Positions 8,138 through 17,152 are shown, counted from the first letter of the stretch. The stretch: 47,961 nt of DNA from NVTR01 sp036479015 (GCA_036479015.1 JAZGFB010000062.1:1-47961); one strand, 5' to 3'. Notes: generated by a model not told the origin, from the sequence alone. Translations and numbers: made by a program.

Positions 8138-9541
8138 TTACTCTGCTGCTGTATCCAATGTGACCACTGATTTTGGCAGTGATATCGCGAAACATGTCCC
8201 AGCCTCACTGCTCTCCAATAATTCCAGCTGCCCACCATGGCCGCGCACAAGTTCCTCGGCAATGGCCAGCCCCAAACCGGTGCCCCCCTTTCGCACGCCG
8301 CCCTGAAACGGCTGAAACAGATGATCCAGCGCATGTTTGGGCAAGCCCGGGCCAGTGTCAGCCACCTGGATGGTCCAGGCGGTATCATCTTCTTGTGCCG
8401 TCACGGTTATTTTGCCCGGCGCTCCCCGGGTCACAATCGCCTGGCGTGCGTTGCGGATAAGATTGGACAACACCCGATAAAGCTGTTCCGGATCGGCCCG
8501 CACCACCATGCCGGCCGGGACTGTCACATCATAGGCAATCGCAAAATCCGCCACTGCGATGCGTTCACCGTCGACAACATCATCCACCACATCGATCAGG
8601 CTGATGCGGTCCAGACTGGGGGCGGGTTCTTCGGCTTTGCCAAAGGCCAGGGTCGATTCGCACAGATTAACCGCGCGCGATATTGAATTTAGCAATTTTG
8701 GAATGGTGCGCTTGACGTAGGGGTCGTCACTTTGGCCCATTCCGTCGGTAAACAGCTGCGACGTGGTCAAAATATTGCGCAGATCATGGCTGATTTTTGC
8801 AACCGCGCCGCCAAGTTGGGCAAGGCGTTCTTTCTGGTGCAGCGCCCCGGTCAGATGCACCTGCATCATTTGCAGTGCTGTTTCAGCTTCACGTATTTCA
8901 ATAACACCGGCGCTGGGGTCAATGATCCGCCGCGCGTCTTCCGGGGCCTCGGCATAGGATTTCATGGCACCAACCACACCTTTGATCGGCTTCACGATGA
9001 AATAGCGCACGGCAAAAAACAGCAAGAACGCTGTCAGAACCGAAATCACTGCCGACAGGGCAAGAATACGAATGCCATAATCAATCATCGCCGTGCGCAG
9101 GGGCCCGCTTTGCATGGTGACTTCGATCAACAACCCGGCTTCCTGCACCGGGTGGCCTATCACGCGGATCACATGGTTCTCCGGTTCCAGCAGACAACTG
9201 ATTGCATCCATAATAAGCGTCCAAGCGCCTGGATCCCGCAGGTCATATGTACTTTCGATCGCCGAAGGCATGGTTGACGACAGCATCAGCTGACGCACTT
9301 CATCACGCGCCAGAACAACATTAAAAACCCCGGCGTTTTTCAGCAGCTCTGCTTCCAGCTCTTCCTCGATCATGTCGTTGGCCAACAAAACCAGTGACGC
9401 AATCTGCGCCCGTTCCAGCCGCAACAACAGGTAATCTTCGCGAAACCGGGCAACTGATGGCACAAAGATCAAAATCTCTGCCAGCATGACGAACACTGCC
9501 GTCAATATAAGGAAGCGACCCGAAAGAGTGTTCAGAAACAT
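8138..9541 (-). CDS. Membrane-bound sensor histidine kinase (orphan)
   Basis: 467 residues. Membrane helices at about 7-30 and 158-182 enclose a periplasmic sensor domain of about 125 residues. After a short linker (HAMP-like KPIKGVVGAMKSYAE, 184-198) comes a dimerisation/phosphoacceptor helix with H-box ISHDLRNILTT; the phosphorylated residue is His252. The ATPase domain shows an N-box (VLSNLIRNARQA), G1 (DTGPGLP) and G2 (GGTGLGLAIAEELVRGHGG). All kinase boxes are intact. There is no response regulator next to it, so its partner lies elsewhere. The gene ends about 50 bp from the tRNA-Arg(ACG) gene and follows the oxidoreductase gene by only 22 bp on the same strand, so it may be the third gene of a TVP38-oxidoreductase-kinase operon. 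Signal unknown. Confidence 0.9.
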   Translation of the reverse strand: MFLNTLSGRFLILTAVFVMLAEILIFVPSVARFREDYLLLRLERAQIASLVLLANDMIEEELEAELLKNAGVFNVVLARDEVRQLMLSSTMPSAIESTYDLRDPGAWTLIMDAISCLLEPENHVIRVIGHPVQEAGLLIEVTMQSGPLRTAMIDYGIRILALSAVISVLTAFLLFFAVRYFIVKPIKGVVGAMKSYAEAPEDARRIIDPSAGVIEIREAETALQMMQVHLTGALHQKERLAQLGGAVAKISHDLRNILTTSQLFTDGMGQSDDPYVKRTIPKLLNSISRAVNLCESTLAFGKAEEPAPSLDRISLIDVVDDVVDGERIAVADFAIAYDVTVPAGMVVRADPEQLYRVLSNLIRNARQAIVTRGAPGKITVTAQEDDTAWTIQVADTGPGLPKHALDHLFQPFQGGVRKGGTGLGLAIAEELVRGHGGQLELLESSEAGTCFAISLPKSVVTLDTAAE

Positions 9542-9563
9542 GATTTACCCGCAGTTATAGTTG

Positions 9564-10979
9564 TCAGGGCAGGACACGCTGTACGAACCCAACAACCCGT
9601 TTGACCATAGGGTTATCAAATAACCGCGGCGAGAAATAGGCCCCGGCCGCACGCTTGTTGATTTCCCCCAATGTTGGGTAGGGCGCAACCATTGCAGCAA
9701 CGGCAGACATCTTTAGCTTATTGGCAATCACCAATGACCAAATGCCGATCAGCTCACCGGCGGCGGCCCCAACAATGCTGGCCCCGACCGGGCGGCCTTT
9801 GACAACCATGACCTTGATCATACCTGTGGTTTGCCCCGTCGCAATGGCGCGGTCGTTTTCTTTGTATTCAAAGCGCACCACTTCCAGCCTGTCGCCATGG
9901 GCGACGCGGGCCTCGGCCTCGCTCAGGCCCACTTGCGCCAATTCCGGGTCAGTATATGTCGCCCAAGGGATGTGGTCACTGCGGGTCTTTGCCGGCAATC
10001 CGAACAACATTGAGCGAATGATAATCCCAGCATGGTACCCGGCCACATGGGTAAATTGCAGCCCACCGGTCACATCACCAATTGCGTATACCTTTTTGTT
10101 GCTGGTCCGCAGCCCGGCGTCAACATTGACAGCGCGCTCGGCCTCAATACCCGCAACCTCCAGCCCAAGACTGTCGATATTGGCCTTGCGCCCCACCGCC
10201 ATCAACAGATGGCTGCCCTTAAAGACCCGCCCGTCCTTCACTTCAATCTCAATCGCCCCGGCCGTACCGCGGATTTCCTGCGCCATGGCATCTTCGGCGA
10301 TCTCAATGCCTTCACCGCGCAGCCGGTTCAAAACGATGGCCGCCAGTTCCGGGTCATCTTTGCCCATGGCCTTCATGCCTTCGATCACCGTCACTTTGGA
10401 CCCCAGCCTGATATGGGCCTGGGCCATTTCCATGCCAATGGGGCCACCACCAACGATCAACAGGTGCTCGGGCCGCTCACGCAGTTTGAAAATGGTTTCG
10501 TTTGTATCATAGGGCACGGTTTCCAGCCCCGGTATGGGCGGCACAAACGGCGATGAACCGGTGGCAATAACGAACCTGCGGGCCTTAATCGTGGTGTCAC
10601 CTGCCTGCACCTCGGTTGGCGATATGAACCGACCAAATTCACGGATGACATGAACCCCGAAACCCTCAAAGCGTTCCTGACTGTCAACCGGCGCAATGGT
10701 TTCAACCACCCGCTGCACATGGTCTTTGGCTGTGGCATAATTAACATCCGGCGTGGCTGGCTTTACGCCAAAATCCGCACCAGTTTGCATGTCATGGGCG
10801 TGCTTGCCGGCCGCCAGCAATGCTTTGGACGGAACGCAGCCAAAATTCAGGCAATCCCCACCCATCAAATGGCCCTCAAGCAATACAACTTTTGCCCCCA
10901 TCTGTGCTGCGCCCGCCGCCACTGACAGCCCGCCTGAACCAGCGCCAATAACGCAAATATCTGTCTTTATGTTCTTCAT
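9564..10979 (-). CDS. FAD-dependent pyridine nucleotide-disulfide oxidoreductase (MerA/lipoamide dehydrogenase-like)
   Basis: 471 residues, the usual size of class I flavin disulfide reductases. It has an FAD-binding CVIGAGSGGLSVAAGAA (9-25) and the redox-active pair Cys43/Cys48 in GGDCLNFGCVPSKALL. FVIATGSSP follows, then the NAD(P)H site LIVGGGPIGMEMAQAHIRLG, then YAIGDVTGGLQFTHVAGYHAG. The C-terminal dimer interface reads VAPYPTLGEINKRAAGAYF. In lipoamide dehydrogenase this place is HAHPTLSE, with a catalytic His. Here it is Tyr, so the true substrate is probably not lipoamide. No MerA-type N-terminal heavy-metal domain or C-terminal vicinal Cys pair is present. The gene follows the TVP38 protein by 4 bp; pairing of these two families is common, suggesting a shared membrane-linked redox role, which is inference. 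Confidence 0.85.
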   Translation of the reverse strand: MKNIKTDICVIGAGSGGLSVAAGAAQMGAKVVLLEGHLMGGDCLNFGCVPSKALLAAGKHAHDMQTGADFGVKPATPDVNYATAKDHVQRVVETIAPVDSQERFEGFGVHVIREFGRFISPTEVQAGDTTIKARRFVIATGSSPFVPPIPGLETVPYDTNETIFKLRERPEHLLIVGGGPIGMEMAQAHIRLGSKVTVIEGMKAMGKDDPELAAIVLNRLRGEGIEIAEDAMAQEIRGTAGAIEIEVKDGRVFKGSHLLMAVGRKANIDSLGLEVAGIEAERAVNVDAGLRTSNKKVYAIGDVTGGLQFTHVAGYHAGIIIRSMLFGLPAKTRSDHIPWATYTDPELAQVGLSEAEARVAHGDRLEVVRFEYKENDRAIATGQTTGMIKVMVVKGRPVGASIVGAAAGELIGIWSLVIANKLKMSAVAAMVAPYPTLGEINKRAAGAYFSPRLFDNPMVKRVVGFVQRVLP

Positions 10980-10983
10980 TATT

Positions 10984-11721
10984 CTAATTTCCGTTCTGGT
11001 TGCGGCGAAAAAACTTGATCACGATCGGCAGGGCAGCCAACAGGCTAAGCCCCAGGATCGGCAACAGGATCTGCGGCTCAAATATGATGCCAAGGTTCGG
11101 GGTTTCACCCCGTTCAAACACCTCACCCAGGCCCGCCCCGACAGACGTATAAACAACGCTGCCCGGAATGATGCCCAGGAATGTCGTAACAACAAACCGC
11201 CACAGGCTAACCCCCACCAGTGCTGGGATAAGGTTCGCCATAAAGAACGGAATTGCCGGCACCAGCCGCATCAAAAACAGAACCGACCACTGATTTTCGT
11301 CAATACCGTCTTTAATTTTCTTCACCGCCCCATCAGATGCCTGCATCCGGGCGGCCAGTCGCTCACCAAGGCCCCATTTGGCCGCCAGAAATATCAGCGT
11401 CGCCCCTGTCGTTGCCGCCAGGATATTAAAAAGCGCGCCCGGAAATGTTGCGAACAAAAAGCCCCCGGTCAGCGTGGCTATCGTGGCGCCGGGCAGGGAA
11501 AAGGCGACAATTACGATATAGGCGCAGATGAAAACAAGCAATGTGGTCAGATAGTTGGCATCTCTAAATGCAATCAACGCCTCACGGTTATCGCGCAAGG
11601 CATCAAATGAAATGTAATCACGCAGCGTGAAAAACCCGATGATGGCAATAATTATAATTGCAATCAACGGCACGAATCGAGCAGCGCCACGTTTTGGTGT
11701 GTTGGTTGGTATATCGGTCAT
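10984..11721 (-). CDS. TVP38/TMEM64 (DedA-superfamily) membrane protein
   Basis: 245 residues with about six hydrophobic segments. The N-terminal anchor is at about 17-36. The family core shows FSLPGATIATLTGGFLFAT (about 73-92) and the amphipathic ALFNILAATTGATLIFLAAKW. The re-entrant region is LMRLVPAIPFFMANLIPALVGVSLWRFVVTTFLGIIPGSVVYTSVG (split for reading), where the Arg-x-x-Pro and the GxxPG motifs are conserved. Related proteins move or scramble lipids and maintain membrane homeostasis; the cargo here is unknown. It is the likely first gene of the operon with the downstream oxidoreductase (4-bp gap) and perhaps the histidine kinase. The upstream divergent neighbour is rpmH. Confidence 0.88.
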   Translation of the reverse strand: MTDIPTNTPKRGAARFVPLIAIIIIAIIGFFTLRDYISFDALRDNREALIAFRDANYLTTLLVFICAYIVIVAFSLPGATIATLTGGFLFATFPGALFNILAATTGATLIFLAAKWGLGERLAARMQASDGAVKKIKDGIDENQWSVLFLMRLVPAIPFFMANLIPALVGVSLWRFVVTTFLGIIPGSVVYTSVGAGLGEVFERGETPNLGIIFEPQILLPILGLSLLAALPIVIKFFRRNQNGN

Positions 11722-11910
11722 TCTTTTGTCCTGCGTTAAGCCCCGGAATTTGACCTAACATGACGGTGCAATGCCAAATGAAACACCCCGATCACGCGCG
11801 GTTGATGATTGTTGAGCACATGTTTCAGGATTAAGAGTTTCGTCAGCCATTCTGAAACAAAAAAGCTGGTTTTCGCAGGCAAATGTTGCAGAAAATACCC
11901 GAGATGCGAA

Positions 11911-11939
11911 TTGACACCGCCGCCATGACCGCCTAAAGC
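11911..11939 (+). promoter_or_regulatory. Candidate rpmH promoter
   Basis: TTGACA (11911-11916), a 17-nt spacer, then TAAAGC (11934-11939). The -35 is perfect and the -10 is weak. It would give a leader of about 65 nt before rpmH. The rest of the 288-bp gap from 11722 to 12009 shows no gene or clear repeat. Confidence 0.5.
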
Positions 11940-12009
11940 ACGGACTTCGAACATATCCGGCCTTCGAATCCCCTGTGGGGTTTGGGCTGAACACGACAGA
12001 GGTTCCACT

Positions 12010-12144
12010 ATGAAACGTACTTTTCAACCATCTAACCTGGTCCGCAAACGGCGCCACGGCTTCCGTTCGCGCATGTCCACAAAAGCTGGCCGCAATATCT
12101 TGAATGCGCGCCGTGCTAAAGGCCGGAAAGTTCTCAGCGCCTGA
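12010..12144 (+). CDS. rpmH: 50S ribosomal protein L34
   Basis: A 44-residue basic protein, MKRTFQPSNLVRKRRHGF then RMSTKAGRNILNARRAKGRKVLSA, which is the complete L34 family pattern. It binds 23S rRNA. It is the first gene of the conserved rpmH-rnpA-yidD-yidC group. rnpA begins 23 bp downstream. A GAGGTTCC stretch just before the ATG may act as a weak ribosome-binding site. Confidence 0.97.
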   Translation: MKRTFQPSNLVRKRRHGFRSRMSTKAGRNILNARRAKGRKVLSA

Positions 12145-12167
12145 TCCTTCGCCGAAAGGCAAAGACT

Positions 12168-12584
12168 ATGAAATCAACGGGTGCATCGGCGGCTGGCAGA
12201 ACTGCCAATACTGGCGATGCCCTTATGGTTTCCCCGGCGCTGCAGGTTCTTGTTAAACGGTCTGACTTTCTTAAGGCAGCCAAGGCCCAGCGCAAAGCCA
12301 CCAAATCATTTGTGTTACAGGCGCGACAGCGCCAGCCCGAAGAAGCCCGAAGCGGCGTCTTTGTCGGCTTTACCTGTTCCAAAAAAGTTGGGAACGCGGT
12401 TGCACGCAACCGTGCCAAACGTCGGCTGCGCGAAATTGCCCGTCAAATAATACTGCCCCAGGGCCGCGACGGCTGGGACTATGTGCTGATTGGCCGGGCA
12501 AAAAATACCGCCATAGTGCCAATGGACCAGATGTGCGCAGACTTGCAATCAGCTCTGATCAATTTACATCACACCTCACAATGA
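12168..12584 (+). CDS. rnpA: Ribonuclease P protein component
   Basis: Protein subunit that helps the RNase P RNA cut tRNA precursors at their 5' ends. The 138-residue frame contains the family core LVKRSDFLKAAKAQRK (about 28-43) and the RNA-binding RNR motif GNAVARNRAKRRLREIAR (about 75-92). GWDYVLIGR follows. The first 19 residues look unlike the family, so the ATG at 12225 (MVSPALQVLVKRSDF) is a plausible alternative start. The stop codon overlaps the yidD start as ATGA, indicating translational coupling. Confidence 0.95.
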   Translation: MKSTGASAAGRTANTGDALMVSPALQVLVKRSDFLKAAKAQRKATKSFVLQARQRQPEEARSGVFVGFTCSKKVGNAVARNRAKRRLREIARQIILPQGRDGWDYVLIGRAKNTAIVPMDQMCADLQSALINLHHTSQ

Positions 12585-12829
12585 ACATTTTTTCCCATAT
12601 CGTGGCGCTGCCGATCCGACTGTACCGTCTGGTATTTTCGCCGATTGTTGGCAAAAGCTGCCGCTATCAACCGACTTGCTCGGCCTATGCCCTGGAAGCA
12701 TTGGAAAAACACGGCGTGCTGAAAGGTATCTGGCTTGCCCTGCGCCGCATCGGGCGCTGTCACCCCCTGGGCAGCAGTGGCTATGACCCTGTGCCGGACG
12801 CAACATCCAATGATAACCCTGCTAAATAG
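12581..12829 (+). CDS. yidD: YidD, membrane protein insertion efficiency factor
   Basis: 82 residues with the full family signature: IRLYRLVFSPIVG, then CRYQPTCSAYALEALEKHG, then GIWLALRRIGRCHPLGSSGYDPVP. The conserved cysteines are all present. YidD sits at the inner membrane face through an amphipathic helix and aids insertion by YidC. I chose ATG 12581 because MNIFSHIVALPIRLYR matches family N-termini and overlaps the rnpA stop; a longer frame from 12533 adds unrelated residues. Confidence 0.95.
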   Translation: MNIFSHIVALPIRLYRLVFSPIVGKSCRYQPTCSAYALEALEKHGVLKGIWLALRRIGRCHPLGSSGYDPVPDATSNDNPAK

Positions 12830-12949
12830 GGCGGGTTTTATGCAAATGCCGGGTAGAATTCAGCCGGCAGTTAACCTGCAAATAGTGGGGCCGGATTACC
12901 ACTAAGGCACCCGTTGGATTTCCCTCGGGACAAGCCAGGGTCAGCATAA

Positions 12950-14497
12950 ATGCCTTCAGGGATTCGAGAAAAAATATTAGGGTACCACAGGCGCCTTCAA
13001 ATTGCGCTGATTGGCCCACAAACACTTGCATTTCTTCCCGCACTTATGCTTGGCGGCTATTGGTTCGGCGGCGAAGCAATGTTGTTGTTCCTAGCACTGG
13101 TCTTTCCCGCCGCATTTGCCATTGCAGGTGTGTTCTCGGGCACCGGCCCCGCCTGGTCACAGGCCAAAGACCGGGAAACAAACCTGCCCCTGGCGATCAC
13201 AGCAGAGCGGGCCCTAAATCGGTTTTTGAATACCGGGACCACTTCGGGTAAAAACACAGCTGCATTGGCCGTCGTGGTTGATGATTTCGCAGCAATAAAA
13301 CGCCAATACGGCAGGGCAGCCTGCACAACGATCATGCGTCAGACGGCAAAACGGCTGGCCGGTGTCTTGCGCGAAACAGATGCAATTGTCCGCCTTGACG
13401 GCCCCAGATTTGGCATTGCGATGGGGCCAGTACGACGCGCTGACCTTGAAACACTTATCCAAATGTCAGCACGGCTGCAGGCAGCAGTGGCTGACCCTAT
13501 TTCCATAGATGCCACACGGGTGTTCGTTACTATTTCTGTGGGGTTTTGCCTGGCCAGCCGGGCGCCGGTCAATTCCGGTGCGGTTTTGCTTGAAATGGCC
13601 GAATATGCTTTGGCGGAAGCGGTCGCTAATGGCTGTGGGTCAATTCGGGCGTATTCGCCCCCTACCAAGCAACGGTCCTCGGGCGGATCGATTGCCGGGG
13701 ATGATGTCTTTAAGGCGCTGGAAGACGGGCACATCAAACCCTGGTACCAGCCCCAGGTATCAACCCATACCGGTGAAATTACCGGCTTTGAAGCGCTGGC
13801 CCGCTGGGAACACCCAACTCAGGGCCTGATCCCGCCATCAGATTTCTTGCCCGTTTTGCAGGAAATGGACGGCCTGGAAAAACTGTCGGAAACAATCTTG
13901 TCAAATTCCCTGTCCGCCCTGCGGCAATGGGACAAGTCCGGGCTTATTGTGCCCAACGTCGCTGTGAATTTTTCCAGCCAGGAACTGTCAAACCCCAAAC
14001 TTTGTGAGCGGCTGAAATGGGAACTGGATCGCTATGAATTGACCCCTGACAGGCTGTGCATTGAAATATTGGAAGACGTTATCGCCGAGTCCAAAGATGA
14101 TGTTATAGTGCGCAACATTCAGGCATTGTCCGACCTTGGCTGCCCCGTTGACCTGGATGATTTTGGCACCGGTTACGCGTCAATTACCAACATCCGCAGG
14201 TTTTCGGTGAACCGTATTAAGATTGACCGCTCGTTTATTACCCGTGTTGACCGGGATCGCGAACAGCAAAACATGGTTGCAGCCATCCTGACCATGGCCG
14301 AACGCCTGGAAATTGACACATTGGCAGAGGGCGTGGAAACCGTCGGCGAACATGCCATTCTGGCGCAACTTGGCTGTGGCCATGTTCAGGGGTTCAGCAT
14401 CGCCAGGCCGATGCCCTTTGAAGCAACTGAAAAGTGGATCATACAACATTGCGAGAAACTTCCAAAAACCCCCGCACTTGGCCACAAATCAGGATGA
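12950..14497 (+). CDS. GGDEF (degenerate)/EAL c-di-GMP phosphodiesterase
   Basis: 515 residues. Two membrane helices (about 24-62) precede a GGDEF domain (about 95-235) whose active motif is degraded to LDGPRF at 149-154, so diguanylate cyclase activity is unlikely. The EAL domain (about 250-505) is intact: Glu281 in FEALARW, Asn340, Glu375, Asp403-Asp404 in DLDDFGTGYAS, Lys424 in IKIDRSF and Glu460 in LAEGVET. It should hydrolyse c-di-GMP to pGpG, with the GGDEF part perhaps binding GTP as a regulator. Its position between yidD and yidC interrupts an otherwise conserved gene group. The gap before it (12830-12949) shows no clear terminator. Confidence 0.92.
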   Translation: MPSGIREKILGYHRRLQIALIGPQTLAFLPALMLGGYWFGGEAMLLFLALVFPAAFAIAGVFSGTGPAWSQAKDRETNLPLAITAERALNRFLNTGTTSGKNTAALAVVVDDFAAIKRQYGRAACTTIMRQTAKRLAGVLRETDAIVRLDGPRFGIAMGPVRRADLETLIQMSARLQAAVADPISIDATRVFVTISVGFCLASRAPVNSGAVLLEMAEYALAEAVANGCGSIRAYSPPTKQRSSGGSIAGDDVFKALEDGHIKPWYQPQVSTHTGEITGFEALARWEHPTQGLIPPSDFLPVLQEMDGLEKLSETILSNSLSALRQWDKSGLIVPNVAVNFSSQELSNPKLCERLKWELDRYELTPDRLCIEILEDVIAESKDDVIVRNIQALSDLGCPVDLDDFGTGYASITNIRRFSVNRIKIDRSFITRVDRDREQQNMVAAILTMAERLEIDTLAEGVETVGEHAILAQLGCGHVQGFSIARPMPFEATEKWIIQHCEKLPKTPALGHKSG

Positions 14498-14587
14498 ACC
14501 CGTAGCCCTTAGTTAAAACCCCTTGACCTTTATGCCATTGGCCTGTTGAACAACCTGATCCTAAAAATTGACTGGTGGTAGGGCTGA

Positions 14588-16396
14588 ATGGACGATCAGA
14601 ATAAGAACCTCATACTTGCGACTGTCCTTAGTGTGCTTGTCATCCTTGTCTGGTTTTGGCTGTTCCCGCCTGAACAGCCAGCATTAGATCCAAACGCACC
14701 CACCGCCACATCGCAAACTTTGCCAGCGGCAGAGGCTGGCGCTGACACTGCCCAGGTGACTGCCCAGGCAACTTCACCCGAGCAAACACCCGTTGCAACA
14801 GCCGGCCGTATCCCTATTCAAACGCCGCGTTTGTCAGGCAGCATATCTCTGGCTGGCGGGCGTATCGATGACCTGTCACTTAGCGGCTACAAAGACACCC
14901 TGGAACCAGACAGCGAAAATGTGACGCTGCTAAAACCAGTTGGCCAGGACGAAGCATATTATGCCTTGTTTGGCTGGGCCCAGGGCCTTGATCAAAGCGC
15001 CGACGACGTTCCCGGTGCCAGCACAATATGGCAGCTGGTGAATGGCACAACACTAACCCCCGCCTCACCCGTCGAACTGCAATGGGACAATGGCAAAGGC
15101 CTGATCTTTCGGCGCACCATTGCGATTGATGAAAACTACCTGTTCACCGTCACCCAGGAAGTTCAAAACCGGTCCTCCGACAGTGTCCGCATGGCACCCT
15201 ATTCAGAAATTATCCGCCAGGGTGAGCCAAGCGACCAAAAGGGTTTCTTCATTATTCATGAAGGCGCCATCCGCCAAAGCGGCGAAGAAATGAAGGAATT
15301 TGACTATGGCGATCTGCGCGGCTTTGATCGCGATGACCGTTGGGGTGCAAGCTCAAACGTTGCAGACGCCCAGCAAAACGGCTGGATTGGCTTTACTGAC
15401 CATTTCTGGATGACCACATTGATCCCGGCGGCGGATCAGCCGTTTGAAGCCGTGCTGCAATACAATGCCGCAAATGACATTTTCAAAGCAATCGCCCGCC
15501 TAAAAACCCAAACCGTCGCACCGGGCCAGACCGTCGCCCTGACGACACAGGTTTTTGCCGGTGCAAAAGAATGGGAAACCATCCGCAATTACGAAACCGA
15601 AAGCGGCATCTACAAGTTCATCGACTCGATCGACTGGGGCTGGTTCTTTTTCCTGACCAAGCCGATCTTTGCAGTCCTGCACTGGCTGAACGGTATTATT
15701 GGCAACATGGGTTGGTCGATCATCGGTCTGACGCTGGTCATCAAAGCCGCCCTGTTCCCACTTGCTTACAAATCCTACGTTTCAATGGCCAAAATGAAAG
15801 AGCTGCAGCCAGAAATGGAAAAGCTCAAAGAAGCCGCCGGTGATGATAAGCAAAAAATGCAAAAAGGCATGATGGAGCTATACAAAACCAATAAGGTGAA
15901 CCCGGCATCTGGCTGCCTGCCGATCCTGCTGCAAATCCCGATATTCTTTTCGCTCTACAAGGTTATCTTTGTCACCCTTGAATTGCGCCATGCCCCTTGG
16001 ATCGGTTGGATCAACGATCTGTCAGCACCGGACCCATCGTCAATCTTAAACCTGTTTGGCCTGCTGCCCTACAACACGCCAGACCCCAGCTCATTCTTGT
16101 TTTTCCTATCGCTTGGGGTTTTGCCGATCCTGTTGGGCATCTCAATGTGGATGCAGCAAAAACTGAACCCAACACCCACGGACCCAACCCAGCAAATGAT
16201 ATTTGCCTGGATGCCATGGGTGTTCATGTTCATGCTGGGCCGGTTTGCCAGCGGGCTGGTGATCTACTGGATCGCCAACAACACCATCACCTTTACCCAG
16301 CAATACCTGATCATGCGCAGCCATGGGGCAAAGCCGGACGTCTTTGGCAACATCAAGAAAAGCTTTAAGAAAAAGCCAAAATCAGAAGACGAATAA
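14588..16396 (+). CDS. yidC: Membrane protein insertase YidC
   Basis: 602 residues, normal for a Gram-negative YidC with a large periplasmic domain. An N-terminal anchor (about 8-26, LILATVLSVLVILVWFWLF) is followed by a Pro/Thr/Ala-rich linker and the periplasmic beta domain (about 75-340). The 60KD_IMP core follows, with WSIIGLTLVIKAALFPLAYKSYVSMAKMKELQPEMEKLKE (split for reading), then PASGCLPILLQIPIFFSLYKVIF and further helices to the Lys-rich tail KKSFKKKPKSEDE. It inserts and folds inner-membrane proteins with or without Sec. Its stop overlaps the MOSC start by one base. Confidence 0.97.
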   Translation: MDDQNKNLILATVLSVLVILVWFWLFPPEQPALDPNAPTATSQTLPAAEAGADTAQVTAQATSPEQTPVATAGRIPIQTPRLSGSISLAGGRIDDLSLSGYKDTLEPDSENVTLLKPVGQDEAYYALFGWAQGLDQSADDVPGASTIWQLVNGTTLTPASPVELQWDNGKGLIFRRTIAIDENYLFTVTQEVQNRSSDSVRMAPYSEIIRQGEPSDQKGFFIIHEGAIRQSGEEMKEFDYGDLRGFDRDDRWGASSNVADAQQNGWIGFTDHFWMTTLIPAADQPFEAVLQYNAANDIFKAIARLKTQTVAPGQTVALTTQVFAGAKEWETIRNYETESGIYKFIDSIDWGWFFFLTKPIFAVLHWLNGIIGNMGWSIIGLTLVIKAALFPLAYKSYVSMAKMKELQPEMEKLKEAAGDDKQKMQKGMMELYKTNKVNPASGCLPILLQIPIFFSLYKVIFVTLELRHAPWIGWINDLSAPDPSSILNLFGLLPYNTPDPSSFLFFLSLGVLPILLGISMWMQQKLNPTPTDPTQQMIFAWMPWVFMFMLGRFASGLVIYWIANNTITFTQQYLIMRSHGAKPDVFGNIKKSFKKKPKSEDE

Positions 16397-17151
16397 TGGC
16401 GTTTCTGTCTCAAATCTGGCGACATCCCATAAAGGCCCATGGCCGCGAAGAGATCACCCATATTAAGCTTAGCGAAGGGCGCGATATGCCCTGGGATCGG
16501 CGCTGGGCCGTGGCCCATGAGCTGTCCAAGTTTGACATTGAAAACCCAGGCTGGGTGCCCTGTGCAAATTTCGCGCGTGGGGCCAAAGCCCCAAAACTGC
16601 AAGCCATCACCGCCCAGATTGACCTGCCAAAGCAAAAGGTCACCCTTAGCCACCCGCTGCTGAAAGACCTGACAATTGACCCGGACAGTGACGCCGATAG
16701 CGGCGCCTTTATCCAATGGGTGATGCGCATCAGCCCGCCTGATCGCGCCCTTCCCGCCCGGCTGGTGCGCGCGCCACAGCGCGGCATGACAGATACAGAC
16801 TACCCCTCCATTTCGCTGATCAACCTCACCAGTCACGCGGCCCTCGCCCAACATATCGGCCAGGAAATCTCGCCGCTTAGATGGCGCGGCAATCTGATCC
16901 TGGGCGGGCTTGAACCCTGGGCCGAACTGGACTGGGTTGGAAAACGGGTGCGCGTCGGGCGCGCCGAACTTGAAATTCGTGAACCAATAACCAGATGTAA
17001 AATGCCAAACGCAAACACCAAAACCGGCGCACCTGACGCTGATATACTGGGCGGGCTAAACACCGGGTTTGGCCATCACCTGATGGGCGTATTCGGCACC
17101 GTCATCAAAACCGGCGACATTCGCCAAGGCGACATGGTAGAGCTAATTTAA
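16396..17151 (+). CDS. MOSC domain-containing protein
   Basis: 251 residues. The N-terminal beta-barrel part begins with LSQIWRHPIKAHGREEI and DRRWAVAHE, and the C-terminal MOSC core contains WRGNLILGGLEPWAELDWVGKRVRVGRAELEIREPITRCK (split for reading). Cys near residue 200 (ITRCKMPNAN) is the conserved MOSC cysteine thought to carry sulfur or molybdenum ligand chemistry, as in molybdenum cofactor sulfurases and mARC-type proteins. Its substrate is not known. Tight coupling to yidC and yihA (1-bp overlap and 1-bp gap) places it in the same operon, an order often seen in Rhodobacterales. Confidence 0.85.
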   Translation: MAFLSQIWRHPIKAHGREEITHIKLSEGRDMPWDRRWAVAHELSKFDIENPGWVPCANFARGAKAPKLQAITAQIDLPKQKVTLSHPLLKDLTIDPDSDADSGAFIQWVMRISPPDRALPARLVRAPQRGMTDTDYPSISLINLTSHAALAQHIGQEISPLRWRGNLILGGLEPWAELDWVGKRVRVGRAELEIREPITRCKMPNANTKTGAPDADILGGLNTGFGHHLMGVFGTVIKTGDIRQGDMVELI

Positions 17152-17152
17152 T

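Noticed and set aside
9721..10512. Long plus-strand frame of 263 codons
   Set aside because: It lies antisense inside the flavin disulfide oxidoreductase, with Ser/Thr/Pro-rich sequence typical of reverse-strand shadow frames and no domain.
10753..11610. Plus-strand frame of 285 codons
   Set aside because: It is antisense to the oxidoreductase and TVP38 genes, spanning both. Gln/Arg-rich sequence and no motif.
12533..12580. Longer yidD start
   Set aside because: The extra residues lie within the rnpA frame and do not match YidD, while ATG 12581 has the family N-terminus.
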